Shown here piece by piece: positions 1-9,168 of a stretch of DNA of 64,000 nucleotides (positions are counted from its first letter, which is position 1; every line of letters starts with the position of its first letter). The notes beneath the pieces are model-generated. The model was not told the origin of the DNA. It saw only the letters and a program-made list of their open reading frames with translations, and made no database searches. Both the position numbers and the translations under genes were made by a program. The DNA lies in the NCBI GenBank assembly GCA_002786025.1, contig NHNW01000008.1:496001-560000 (forward strand). The letters are read 5' to 3'. Origin of the DNA: Zasmidium citrigriseum. Lineage: Eukaryota > Ascomycota > Dothideomycetes > Mycosphaerellales > Mycosphaerellaceae.

Positions 1-84
1 ATGGTGCATGGAGTGTTCTATCACTTTGTCCCCCCGTATGAGAAAGAAAAGGCGATGCGAGAAGCACTGCCGTGTTTGGAGTAA
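1..84 (+). CDS. possible 3' end of a gene entering from the left
   Basis: Frame 1 is open from the first base to a TAA at 82-84, giving about 27 codons (MVHGVFYHFVPPYEKEKA...). This could be the last exon of a gene that begins outside the window, or chance. No domain can be assigned from so short a piece. The remaining sequence to position 386 shows no convincing coding signal. Confidence 0.25.
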   Translation: MVHGVFYHFVPPYEKEKAMREALPCLE

Positions 85-386
85 TATCGAGATTGAAAAT
101 TCGAACATGCTGGACAATGGTTTGCTATGGTAATCTCGAGACGAATCTATGTTGAGCTGACCGCAGTTCTTTGTGCTGACAATGCCGTCTTTATTCTCCG
201 CTTTCCAAACACGTGGAAAATGTCTCACAGTCGCAGCCGCCTGACACTACCTTCTGCACCAGGAGCACTATAATGGTACGATGTTGAGCCTCACTGCAGA
301 CTACCACGTCTGCACGCCCGATCTTGGCCATCGGTTCTCGCAACAGTCACATCCTCTCTTCAATTTCCGCTTTACATCCCGCCAAG

Positions 387-848
387 TCAGCCCTTCCGAC
401 CAGCCTTTCTCAGCTTATGGGCCTTCTTGGCAGCCTTCTTCGGCGCCTGTTCGACCTTAACCAATCTCCGCCCGCCCTCCTCCGCCTTCTCAAGAGTGCA
501 CTCCACCACATCCCTACCCTGCTTCTTCAACTTCCTGTCCCGCGCTTCTTCCTGCAGCTGCTTGAAGAAGGGATGCTCGACCCAGTTCTTGATCAAACCG
601 GTGAGCTTCTTCGAGCCGTCGATGGTCTCCTTAAAGACAGGGCTGACTCGACGGCAGACGGCGATCCAGCGGGCGTTGATGGTGGGTGTCATGGCGATCA
701 TGATCATTTCGAGGAGTTCGGGGATTGCGAAGACTTTGGCTGCGGCGGCTGCGGCGGCGCGTTGTTTGCCCTGGTGGAAGGTTAGTTGGTTTCGAGTTTG
801 TGGAAGAAGATGAGAAGAGGGACTCACTGTAAGTTCAGAGTCTGACAT
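387..848 (-). CDS. small F-box-like protein, paralogue 1
   Basis: Model: complement(387..770, 828..848), 134 aa. Exon 1 is 21 nt (MSDSELT) and ends at a GTGAGT donor; the phase-0 intron is 57 nt. Exon 2 opens with an alanine run, then the F-box-like core KVFAIPELLEMIMIAM and the second conserved block CRRVSPVFKETIDGSKKL, followed by a basic tail (EEARDRKLKKQGRD and KKAAKKAHKLRKAGRKG). F-box proteins normally recruit substrates to SCF ubiquitin ligases through Skp1; whether this short protein binds Skp1 is unknown, and no substrate-binding repeats are present. It is the first of a 12-member cluster. Upstream on its strand are a TTTAAATA box (946-953) and an ATTCACTTGC element (970-979). Unspliced reading stays in frame, so an intron-retaining 153-aa form is also possible. 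Confidence 0.75.
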   Translation of the reverse strand: MSDSELTVSPSSHLLPQTRNQLTFHQGKQRAAAAAAAKVFAIPELLEMIMIAMTPTINARWIAVCRRVSPVFKETIDGSKKLTGLIKNWVEHPFFKQLQEEARDRKLKKQGRDVVECTLEKAEEGGRRLVKVEQAPKKAAKKAHKLRKAGRKG

Positions 849-969
849 GATGCTCGTGGGCTTCGGACTCGAAGAAATGGTGTTGTGGTGTGGTTGGATT
901 CTGGTGGTGATGAAAGCTGCCTGAACTTGGTCAGGACGTCTGAGCTATTTAAAGGGCAGAGAAAAGGTT

Positions 970-979
970 GCAAGTGAAT
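970..979 (-). promoter_or_regulatory. ATTCACTTGC element upstream of F-box-like paralogue 1
   Basis: Exact 10-mer ATTCACTTGC on the minus strand, about 122 bp upstream of the start codon at 848. The same 10-mer occurs five times in this window, mostly in front of members of this cluster. Its role as a shared transcription-factor site is inference. Confidence 0.5.
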
Positions 980-1027
980 GCCAAGCAATGGGCGTTGGCA
1001 TGTGACGAGATGTCTGTGCGTCTGGAT

Positions 1028-1037
1028 ATTCACTTGC
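1028..1037 (+). promoter_or_regulatory. ATTCACTTGC element, forward copy
   Basis: Exact copy of the cluster 10-mer on the plus strand in the gap between paralogues 1 and 2 (849-1271). No plus-strand gene starts nearby, so it may act on paralogue 1 in the opposite orientation, or mark a lost gene. The rest of this gap holds nothing recognisable. Confidence 0.4.
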
Positions 1038-1271
1038 GCGAGAAGGGCTGGATCCATCTCGAATGAACTTCATGGAGCATCTTTCGATTTCTCGGACTTT
1101 GGAAGCTTTCGATCATGCCGGAAACGTGGAACTTGAAAGGGTTCGCTATTTTGTGACAATCTGATCTACAATCCACGGCCTCGTCGTCATGAGGAAGAGC
1201 CTCGAGCAAGCCTTATCGAATGCGAAGTCCGCTATCCCGGAATGTACCACAACTTTCTCAATCTGAGAGTG

Positions 1272-1695
1272 CTACACACTTCTGAAGACCGCCCGCTCAG
1301 ACTTCTTCCCGTTCTCATTCTTCCTCTTATTCTTCCTCGACCTCAGAAACTCATCAACATTCTTCCGAAACTGCTTATAAGCCCGCATCTCTTCCAGCCA
1401 CGTCTCGATGCTCTGCTGTAGCTTCTTTGAGCCGTCCATAGTGGCTTTGAATGTGCGGCTGACCCGATAACAGGCGTAGAGGTCTTGCTGACGGGGGTGC
1501 CGTCCGTGGGCGTACAAGTGTTCCTCGGCGAATTGACGCTTGATGTTGATGAGTTCGAGGAGGATCATTTCGAGGATCTCGGGAATTGCGAAGGTCTTGT
1601 TGGCTGCTTCGCCAGTCAGTGCGATGCTCTAGGTGGATGTGTCAGCTTGTCTGCAAAAGACGTTGGGGGAATCGTCATACTGCTGGCGGCGGCAT
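1272..1695 (-). CDS. small F-box-like protein, paralogue 2
   Basis: Model: complement(1272..1628, 1681..1695), 123 aa. The first exon is only 15 nt (MPPPA), then GTATGA ... CACCTAG with intron length 52 nt, phase 0. Exon 2 encodes SIALTGEAANKTFAIPEILEMILLEL (F-box-like core split here only by notation), then CYRVSRTFKATMDGSKKLQ and a basic C-terminus rich in R/K/N ending in SERAVFRSV. The tiny first exon is below ordinary ORF-calling limits, so the gene looks N-terminally truncated if predicted from exon 2 alone. Function is unknown; the F-box assignment rests on the pattern IPE-L-EMILLE and on the paralogues. Confidence 0.7.
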
Positions 1696-1800
1696 GTTGC
1701 CAGCGAGCTTCTGGCGGAGTGGAGGAGCGGTTCTGTCCGTCATTGTCCTGTTTTTGATGATTCTCAATTGGAGGAAGCCCGTCGCAAAAGCGAGAAGCGA

Positions 1801-1810
1801 CTAGTGAATC
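1801..1810 (-). promoter_or_regulatory. degenerate cluster element (GATTCACTAG) upstream of paralogue 2
   Basis: GATTCACTAG on the minus strand, about 106 bp upstream of the start at 1695; it shares ATTCACT with the consensus. A GCTAGCGC sequence follows farther out at 1856-1863, matching the second half of the element seen at paralogues 6, 7 and 11. Nothing else is recognisable in 1696-2194. Confidence 0.3.
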
Positions 1811-2194
1811 GCGGCAAGAGGCATAAAGCTGCATGTGATGCGCTCGTCTGTGCACGCTAGCGCGGAGCTTACGTTTTCGCAGCGCGAAACGGCAGCAGCG
1901 ATTTTCATTCAAAGTCATGCACTCTGCGGCTCTTCATTTCTCTGCTATTATGGAAGGGAAGCGGAAGAGATTTCGGAACCTTCTTTCCGGACAGGGCGAG
2001 AAAGTCAAGCAGGAAGTGATGTGTCTTCTGCTAAAGGTAGTTTTAGTCGTCTAATATGCTCTGAGCTCTACTGACAACACGAAACTTTCAGAAAGACGTT
2101 TATACTCCTCTTCGAAATCTTCTACCTGACTTGTACCAAGTCCCAGCTTTGCCTCCATACTTCTCGCAACCTCATATCTTCAATCTCATCGGCT

Positions 2195-2545
2195 TCACAG
2201 CCCCAACCAGTCCGGCCACGGCTCGTCCCACCGTTCTATCTCCTCTTGTCTGCGTAAGAATCTCTGGAAGTCGGCCTCATGCGCCCGTCCATAGTCGAGA
2301 TAGTCTCGTAATTTCTCGGACCCGTCGATGGTGGCTTTGAAGGTCTTGTCCACTACCCAGCAACTCGGCATGCTTCTTGGCCAGTCCTTTGCAACTTCTA
2401 AGAGTATCATCTCGAGGAGCTCCGGGGTTGAGAAGACGGCTGTGACAGCAGGTGATGGAGTGGATGATGTTGGTGGTTGCTGGAAATCTGTCAGGATAGC
2501 GCTGCTACGGCGTCTAAAAGTTAGATAACTTACGATGGAAGACAT
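2195..2545 (-). CDS. small F-box-like protein, paralogue 3
   Basis: Model: complement(2195..2479, 2534..2545), 98 aa. Exon 1 is exactly 12 nt (MSSI), donor GTAAGT, 54-nt phase-0 intron ending TTCCAG. Exon 2 encodes QQPPTSSTPSPAVTAVF, the core STPELLEMILLEVAKDW, the block CWVVDKTFKATIDGSEKL and a short acidic/aromatic tail ending in PWPDWLGL. Its N-terminal linker T-P-S-P-A-V-T-A-V-F-S-T-P-E is nearly the same as that of broken paralogue 5 (12402-12807), so these two are close relatives although they lie 10 kb apart on opposite strands. Upstream in-frame sequence would extend the ORF but contains the intron, so the 12-nt exon start is preferred. Confidence 0.7.
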   Translation of the reverse strand: MSSIVSYLTFRRRSSAILTDFQQPPTSSTPSPAVTAVFSTPELLEMILLEVAKDWPRSMPSCWVVDKTFKATIDGSEKLRDYLDYGRAHEADFQRFLRRQEEIERWDEPWPDWLGL

Positions 2546-2863
2546 TGTGGCGAATGGTGTGACGATAGGCAGATTCGCAATTGACAGTGGTGTGACTGTG
2601 AGTTTGATGTGATGTTTGAAAATTGGTATTGTGAAAAGGGTTTGAAAGAAGCTAGATGTGAGTGGGAGGTTTGATATCTCGGCAAGAGCACGACTGCATG
2701 TGACACCAAATCCGTTTGTACTAACACCGCCATCACAGCTTTGCTCACTGCCCACACTCACTCTAACAAGCCATCACCGCGGAAACAGCGTCCAGACCCA
2801 GCCAAAATCAAACTCCGTCCAAACTCCAAAACAACAACTCCACTCAAATTCAAGCTCCCTCCC
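2546..2863. other. intergenic, F-box-like cluster
   Basis: Promoter side of paralogue 3 and 3' side of broken paralogue 4. No exact ATTCACTTGC element is visible here. The long proline-rich plus-strand reading frames across this stretch and beyond are the antisense of the Arg/Glu-rich tail of paralogue 4. Confidence 0.5.
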
Positions 2864-3459
2864 CTACCCCATCCACATCGCCGCCCTCCTCCTCTCCTCC
2901 CTCTTGCGTCCCCTAGTAACCAACCCCTCCAAAACCTTCCTCCTCTCCCTCCTCTTCTCCTCCTCCTTCTCCACCTGAATCTCCCTCCTCCTCCCCGCTC
3001 TCATCCCCCACCAAATCCTCATCCTCCCCTGCAACTTCTTCGACCCCATCAAAGCCCCCTGAAAAGTCTTATTCACCCTTAAACACCTTGAAAGCGAGTT
3101 ATCGAGTGGCAATTCGAGGAGAATCATCTCAAGGAGCTCGGCCGTGCCAAAAACTTGTTCGGCGACGGCGCGGAGGCGGGCCTAGCGGTCTGCTTCTTCG
3201 GCTTAGCGTTAAGCGGCAAGGCGGTGGGCGGAGAGGATGGCGGATTCGCGGTCGGCTCGAGACGAGGATTGGGAGGTCTAGGCGATATGTTAGTCGTGGA
3301 GATGTAGCATACTTGAAGGGCTTACTTTGGACGTCTTGCGACGCTTCACGGCTCGGGGGGCGCTGCGAGGCGCTGGGGATTGGGATTGCGATTTCTAGAG
3401 GACGTGTTAGTGGCTGCGCTGCACAGTGTTTGAGTTTGTAGACGTACGGCGGTCGGCAT
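2864..3459 (-). pseudogene. F-box-like paralogue 4, inactivated by three in-frame stops
   Basis: Exons by homology and splice sites: 3448..3459 (12 nt, MPTA), 3326..3394 (KSQSQSPAPRSAPRAVKRRKTSK), 2864..3277. In the third exon the frame continues through L-A-A-stop-R-stop-A-E-E-A-D-R-stop-A-R-L-R-A-V-A-E-Q-V-F and into the F-box-like core G-T-A-E-L-L-E-M-I-L-L-E-L, then CLRVNKTFQGALMGSKKL and a very basic tail. The stops are TAA (3209-3211), TAA (3203-3205) and TAG (3182-3184). Paralogue 6 has glutamines in the matching linker, so all three are explained by CAA/CAG to TAA/TAG, i.e. CpA to TpA, the RIP preference. Alternatively a third intron ending at CGCTAG (3182 side) could skip them, but no good donor is visible. 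Confidence 0.65.
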
Positions 3460-3948
3460 CTTGACGATTCGAGGTACAGGCAGTCTTGAAATGGTCGCTG
3501 TGTCGAAGCAAAGAGGAGGACAGGCGGTGCGGGAGCAGGTGGTGTTGAGTTGAAAGGCGAGGCGCGGGTGTCGGTCGTCTCCCAAGTGAATAGCGCCTCC
3601 CATCTCGTTACAAGATGTTCGAGGCGCAAGCACCGACAGATTCACTCTCACACCAAGCATTCACACTTTTCAAAGCACATTCACCTCGTATGTATTCGGT
3701 CTCGAGAATCTTTCTTTCACAGGAGCTATCTCGCTATCTCCTATGGCGCTTCGTTTTCAGAGTAGACAACCTTAAGCCAAGGTCGCGGGATCAGCTATGC
3801 TATCGCTTTTCCTTTCCCTGAAACTGTGTCGTAGAGCAATCGTTCGTGGTATGTGCAAGTGAGGTCTCCATTGCGGAGGAGGGGTGGACACTGTCGCATG
3901 GTGGTTGAATGCTTGAGGCATCAAACACCTGGCGGCGGTGGGACCTTT
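3460..3948. other. intergenic, paralogue 4 promoter to KH gene 3' end
   Basis: Contains ATTCACTTGG on the minus strand at 3582-3591, about 123 bp upstream of the (broken) start of paralogue 4, next to a GCGCTA sequence. No gene is supported in the rest. Confidence 0.4.
3582..3591 (-). promoter_or_regulatory. cluster element ATTCACTTGG upstream of broken paralogue 4
   Basis: Nine of ten bases match ATTCACTTGC, at the same distance from the start codon as in paralogue 1. Preceded by GCGCTA. The promoter element thus survives although the gene is broken. Confidence 0.4.
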
Positions 3949-6019
3949 TCAACCGTCAGCAATCATGCTCAACGTGAGCTGGTACCACTCATCAATACTG
4001 ACCGAGTTGTAGCCCGAGGTTCCGCCCTCAGCGCCTGGTGGCGGTGGTGGAGGTGGAGGCTGCGAGTCGTCCGGTGGTGGCGGTGGTGGCGCATCAGAGC
4101 CGCCAGCCGCAACCTGCTGAGCAAGCTGGTGCATGTACGGGGTGATGAACGCGGCGTAGCCACCGGATGCGGCCATTGGATCCTCGCTTGGGTTGGCAGT
4201 GTAGTAGGCGATCCAGCTCTGCATCTGCTGAAGCTGAGTGGCCGGATCTTGCTCAGGCTGCTGTGCAGCAGCAGTTGGCGACTGAGCTCCACCGTAACCT
4301 TGACCGTAGGCCTGACCGTATCCGGCGTAGCTGTTGTCGACCGCTGCGTTGTAGGCATTACCGTTTCCGCCGTAAGCACTGCCTCCGCCATAGGCGCTGC
4401 CTCCGCCATAGGATCCCGAGTTCTGCCGATCGCCGCCACGGCCGTGATAGGAACCGCGGTCGTTGCCTCCGAATCCGCCGCGCTGGGATGGACCGCGCTC
4501 CTTGAAGGCATTGTAGGCCTCTCTAACAGAATCGAGAAGGGAAAGGCACATCTTCTTGCCTTCTTCGACCATTCCCTGCTCGGGGGCACTAGGTAGAGTC
4601 AGCATTGTTCCAACGGGCAGTCACATTCCAGCACTTACGCGACATGCAGATACATCTGCTCATCACTCTCTTGGCCGGTTCCGTGCTCGAGGAAGCCACT
4701 TCCGCGGCCCTTGATCTGGACACGGCAGCGAGTCTCTTGCTGGATGTGCTTGACGTAGCTGCCTCCGGCGCCGACGACCTGGGCGCGGAGGTTGAAGCCG
4801 GGGATTGGCTCCAGGTCGATTGGGATGCGCTCCTCTGGCCACTTGCGACGGCCGAACTCGTCGCGCTCGACTTGCGGCTGCTCCTCGCGTGGCTTGCGAA
4901 TGCGGCGCTCGTCGATGAGGTTCGGGAGCTCGTGCGTCATGAGTTCGTTGATCTTCTGAACGGCTTTCTCGAGGCCCTCCTTCGTAGTGCTGGTGACATG
5001 GAGGTAGAGTGGCGGGGCCTGTCGGTGTCAGTCTGGTCGTCATACATCATGCAAGTGCAACTTACCTGCGGCGTGGCCAAAGACTTGTCAGGGTAGTAGT
5101 TGCCGCGGGTAGTGACATCTTTAAACGGTCAGTGGGTCGGTCCGCGACCTCAAAACGTGAAATCTTGTGCGAAGGGCAAGCGTACCGGCGCCAGTCTCAT
5201 CTTTGATCTAAATGTCACAAATAAGGTCAGCTTATCTCGATCGACGTGGATGGCCGCGGTAGAAGCTGGCAAGGCCGATGTGTAAGTTTAGAGTGTTCTT
5301 GAACGTTCACGCATAACAAACCCAATCCTGTTGGTCTGGGTTGGTGGCAGGTCGGGCAGGCAGGCTGGCAGCGGCATGGCGGGGTGGCAGTAGCAGTGGC
5401 ATTGACTCGTCGTAACGGGTCGCCTGAAGTATCAGTGGGTAATGGGACAAAGAGTAATTTACCATCTTCTGAGTGCTACCCTTGGTCAGGGTGTAGCGGT
5501 TGCGAAGGTCGTTGACCTCGATGTCTTTGATGAAGTCGCCGTCCTGTTGATATATCTCCGCGTTTAGCGTACCACTCGGAGCAGGATCGGCGGAGGGAGA
5601 TTTCGCAGCCCCAGCATTTGCGCTTGGGCTCTGTTCATGTCAGAATTGGTACGTACGGAGGTGTGATACTCAACATCATCGGGGCGCATGAACGATGGAA
5701 AATAGTCGACACCGACCTGGCGCACTGGAGGAACGTCAACATGCTGCGGGGCCTTCTTCTGCTGAAGCTGGGCATTGATGCGGGCGGCGGCTTCGGCAGC
5801 TTTGGCGGCGGCATCATTGGCACGGTCTCCGTTGGCTGGACTGTCCGTGGCCTTGAGGGGGGTGCGCTCGCGGTCCACGGTGCGGTCGGATGCTGGAGTT
5901 CCTGGCGAGCGCGAGCGACGGTCGCCGCCCACGTCAAAGCGTGAGCGACGTGCTGGTGGCTCAGTGGCGTCGGATGGACCGACGTCGAAGCGCGATCTCT
6001 TGCGTGGTTCCTCAGCCAT
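3949..6019 (-). CDS. KH-domain RNA-binding protein, KHDC4/BLOM7-like splicing factor
   Basis: Model: complement(3949..4588, 4639..5018, 5066..5118, 5186..5207, 5463..5630, 5717..6019), 521 aa; exon 4 of the list is only 22 nt. The N-terminus has two copies of RSRFDVG and a stretch of RS/SP dipeptides, then an alanine-rich helix. The first KH-like region is IYQQDGDFIKDIEVND ... RYTLTKGSTQKMIKDE; the second is GFNLRAQVVGAGGSYVKHIQ ... CRVQIKGRGSGF. The tail is Gly/Tyr/Gln-rich and ends in proline runs. This order (KH, linker NELMTHELPNLIDERRIRK, second KH, low-complexity tail) is that of KHDC4-type proteins, which associate with the spliceosome. The exon 1 donor at 5716 (GTCGGT) is unusual but is the only junction that gives a sensible phase. 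It is divergent from ILV6 with a 288-bp gap. Confidence 0.8.
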
Positions 6020-6307
6020 GGTGACTGCGCCGGATGGCGGTTGTTGCGGTTATTGGAAGGTGGGTGTGGTGTGCAGGTCGACGCCTGAGTTGTGAAGCAG
6101 AAGTCATTGAAAGTCGAGGTGAGGTTTCGCGAAAGCTTACACAACGCGGGTCATCCCGCTTTTGCAGGGATTTGGTTCTGGGGAGCGCGGATCGGCCCAG
6201 AGGCGGGAAAACATCTGAATCACCCAAAGGCCAGTCATTCACCTCGTCTCGCCCATTCACAAGCTCGTGACAGTCCTGTGATCTTTCCCGTCACAGCACC
6301 ACCAACA

Positions 6308-7402
6308 ATGGCCTCCAAACGAGCCACCCGGCTGCTCAATGGCCAGCTCCAATCCCTCACCAAGCCTCAATTGAGCGCTCAGCAAGCCTGCAAAGCCCAG
6401 AGACATAACAGCAGCGCAACGAATGCCATTGCGTACAAGGTAAGACCTGACTTACAAAATGCAACCACCCGCAGTATACTCACATATCTAGGCCCTCCAT
6501 CGCCGCATCTCACCCCTCCCAACAACGCCCACAACCTCCGCCATCTCGCCCGCAGCAGCCGTCTCCTCAATCCTCTACGAAACCCCCATCCCGACCTCCG
6601 CCCCAAAGACCGCCCACATCCTGAACTGCCTCGTCCAAAACGAACCCGGAGTCCTCTCCCGCGTGTCCGGAATTCTCGCAGCCCGAGGCTTCAACATCGA
6701 CTCCCTCGTCGTCTGCTCGACCGAAGTCGCCGACCTCTCACGCATGACCATCGTCCTGCAAGGCCAAGATGGTGTCGTCGAACAAGCACGTCGACAACTC
6801 GAAGATCTCGTCCCTGTCTGGGCTGTGCTGGACTACACACAAGCACCTCTCGTGCAGCGTGAGTTGCTGCTGGCGAAGATCTCTATCCTTGGACCGGAAT
6901 ACTTCGAAGAGCTTCTCGCGCACCACAGGGAGATGACTGGGGACATGGATCCTCCCATGCTGCAGGATGCCGGTGAAGGAGAGAACCTAGCGGAGGAGAG
7001 TGCACTGCGAGCAGAGGCCGGTGCAGATGTGGATTTCCACCCAAGGAATCTTGCGCCATCTGAGGCTTTGCGGTTGAAGCATCAGCATCTGGAGACGATC
7101 ACGTATTTGACGCATCAGTTTGGCGGCAAGGTGTTGGATATCAGCACAAATAACTGCATTGTGGAGTTGAGTGCGAAGCCGAGCAGGATTGACAGTTTTA
7201 TGAAGCTGATCAGTCCGTTTGGTATTTTGGAGTCGGCGAGGACTGGTGAGTCACAGAAACCTATCTTTTCTTCCCATGTTCAAAGCTAATAAATATCACA
7301 GGTCTCATGGCCCTCCCTCGATCGCCGCTGTCTGGCGAGGAGTCAGAGGCAACCAAGGAGGTCGAAGAAGTCATGGACGCCGCCTCTTTGCCACCGTCAT
7401 GA
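6308..7402 (+). CDS. ILV6: acetolactate synthase small (regulatory) subunit, mitochondrial
   Basis: Model: join(6308..6439, 6492..7245, 7302..7402), 328 aa. The protein starts with a basic, hydroxylated presequence (MASKRATRLLNGQLQSL...) typical of mitochondrial import. After exon 1 comes the ACT domain: AHILNCLVQNEPGVLSRVSG, then ARGFNIDSLVVCSTE and DLSRMTIVLQGQD. The second ALS-small-subunit domain carries LKHQHLETITYLTHQFGGKV and PSRIDSFMKLISPFGILESARTG, followed by a short acidic tail (EESEATKEVEEVMD). In yeast and relatives Ilv6 activates acetohydroxyacid synthase (Ilv2) and confers valine feedback in branched-chain amino-acid synthesis. It is convergent with the downstream ornithine carbamoyltransferase gene, with 238 bp between stops. 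Confidence 0.95.
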
Positions 7403-7640
7403 TCGATGCAACAGACTCTGCAATCTGTACCTTTGATTACAAGGCTTCTGTAGCATAAGCGGGCGGCGTCGTAGGCGAAAGACTTGCTTTGAGAGGGATT
7501 GTGATTTACATTCAGACGAGGGTCTGCTCTCGCGAGCGGTTTTGCATTTCGAAATGTATTGCAAATGCCAGAGTCATGAAAGATTTCCCAAACTTTTACA
7601 TCGCTCGTACGCTTCGACCAAAATCATCAACCTGATTCAT

Positions 7641-8738
7641 TCATGCAGCAGAGATCTTCCCCTTATTCACGAAAAACGCCTCAAACGCACTCGTCGCCGC
7701 CCAAAGTCGATTCTCCGCCTCCTGAAACACCAAACTCGCAGGACTATAAAACACCTCATCACTAACCTCCTCCGGATGTCTGGGCAAACAATGCATAAAC
7801 TTCCACCCCTCCTTCGCGCCACCCCTCTGCGCCAACTCCTTCGTGACCTGAAAGCCCTCAAAAGCCTTCATCCTCTTCTTCGACTCTTCTTCCTGGCCCA
7901 TCGAGACCCAGGTATCCGTGACGAGGACGTCGGCGTCCTTGACGGCTTCTTCGGGGATGGAGGTTTCGGTGAGTTTGAAGGCTGGGTTGCTGGAGGTTAT
8001 GATTTCGCGCATGAAAGGTGGGATTGAATAGCCGCTGGGCGTGGCTACGGAGAGTTCGACGCCGAGTTTTGAGGCTCCGAGGGCGAGGTCGAAGAGGACG
8101 TTGTTTGCGTCGCCGATCCAGGCGATTTTGAGGCCTTCGAGGCCGAGGGAGGATGAGGAGGTGTTGTTCGAGGGGAAGGCTTCGAGGAGGGTTTGGTAGT
8201 CGGCGATGGTTTGGAGGGGGTGGTAGAGATCGCTCAGGGCGTTGATGACGGGAACGGAGCTGTGTTTCGCAAGGTTGGCGACGTCGTCGTGGGCGTTGAC
8301 GCGGGCGACCATGCCGGCTGTCATGCTGCTGATCACCACGCTGGTGTCGTAGAGGGATTCGTTCACGCCGAGTTGGATGTCTTGCGAGCCGAGGAACATT
8401 GGGTGGCCGCCGAGCATGGCTATGGCGCCTTCGCTGGAGACTCGCGTGCGGGTGGAGCGTTTGGTGAACATTATTGCGATGGTTTTGGCGAGGAGTTTGT
8501 TTTGGATGTTTGGTGGGATTTGTCCGGATTTGACGCTGGTTTTGTATTTGGAGGCATTGCGGACGAGGGTGGTGAGTTCTTGGGGTGTTAGGTCGCTGAT
8601 CGAGAGGAGGTGTCGTGGGCTGAAGGGGGACGTTGCTGGCTGGGAGGGCGATGCTGGTGATACGGAGTAGTGTCGAGTGGGTTGTTTGAGTGCCTTGAGG
8701 CAGTTGGCGGAGGGCCTCAGGAGGCGAGAAGTGGCCAT
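7641..8738 (-). CDS. ARG3: ornithine carbamoyltransferase, mitochondrial
   Basis: Single exon, 365 aa from ATG 8738 (MATSRLLRPSANCLKAL, a mitochondrial presequence). An in-frame start at 8795 would add 19 residues but lacks presequence character. Motifs: carbamoyl-phosphate loop FTKRSTRTRVS, the MLGGHPMFLGSQDIQLG block, ALSDLYHPLQTIADYQTL, the GDANNVLFDLALGASKLG dinucleotide-like fold of the ornithine domain, ADVLVTDTWVSMGQE and the catalytic HCLPRH. The enzyme makes citrulline from ornithine and carbamoyl phosphate in arginine synthesis. Overlapping long frames on both strands are shadows produced by strong GC codon bias. Confidence 0.95.
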   Translation of the reverse strand: MATSRLLRPSANCLKALKQPTRHYSVSPASPSQPATSPFSPRHLLSISDLTPQELTTLVRNASKYKTSVKSGQIPPNIQNKLLAKTIAIMFTKRSTRTRVSSEGAIAMLGGHPMFLGSQDIQLGVNESLYDTSVVISSMTAGMVARVNAHDDVANLAKHSSVPVINALSDLYHPLQTIADYQTLLEAFPSNNTSSSSLGLEGLKIAWIGDANNVLFDLALGASKLGVELSVATPSGYSIPPFMREIITSSNPAFKLTETSIPEEAVKDADVLVTDTWVSMGQEEESKKRMKAFEGFQVTKELAQRGGAKEGWKFMHCLPRHPEEVSDEVFYSPASLVFQEAENRLWAATSAFEAFFVNKGKISAA

Positions 8739-9168
8739 CTTGGTGACAGATCGATCGTCGGGATGTTTCTTGAGGCCGTAGTGTGCTTTGTTCAAGCCAA
8801 TGGCTCACGGTGGGAGAAACAGAAAAAAGATGATATGCAGCTTGGATGACTGGACGTGGAGCTCTCACGCAAACAGCTCCACTGATGTGCGGTTCGGCGG
8901 GCGGGAGCGGTGAAATGTGGGGTATCGACGGTGGCCCGTGTGATTGGCGATGATGCCGACGCCGACGGCGAGGAACAGGCGCAGCTGCACACGCACGCCC
9001 GTCAGGCACGAACATCATCTGACCTTCGATCCATCCCTCCTTTCCTTTTGTCTCGTAGTCATTCTTCTCTCACCTCTATCCTCCACCTGAATCCATGGGC
9101 CGATTGTACACACCCTTGACGTAGTGCGCGCGATAAGGCGGATAAGAGCAACGACGACATCATCTACC
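8739..9168. other. divergent promoter region, OTC / Tag1-like gene
   Basis: 430-bp gap between two divergently transcribed genes. A GTG at 9124 is in frame with the Tag1-like gene, but the first ATG is at 9169. No further gene is seen. Confidence 0.5.

Noticed and set aside
2741..3082. Long proline-rich plus-strand frames
   Set aside because: They are the exact antisense of the Arg/Glu-rich tail of broken F-box-like paralogue 4 and have no motif of their own.
3182..3277. A third intron in F-box-like paralogue 4 that would rescue the gene
   Set aside because: A CGCTAG acceptor exists but no consensus donor is visible, and the sequence across the stops still reads like the paralogues with Gln in place of stop.
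7858..9018. 386-codon minus-strand frame rich in Pro/Arg/His
   Set aside because: Frame-shifted shadow of the ornithine carbamoyltransferase gene caused by its GC-biased codons.
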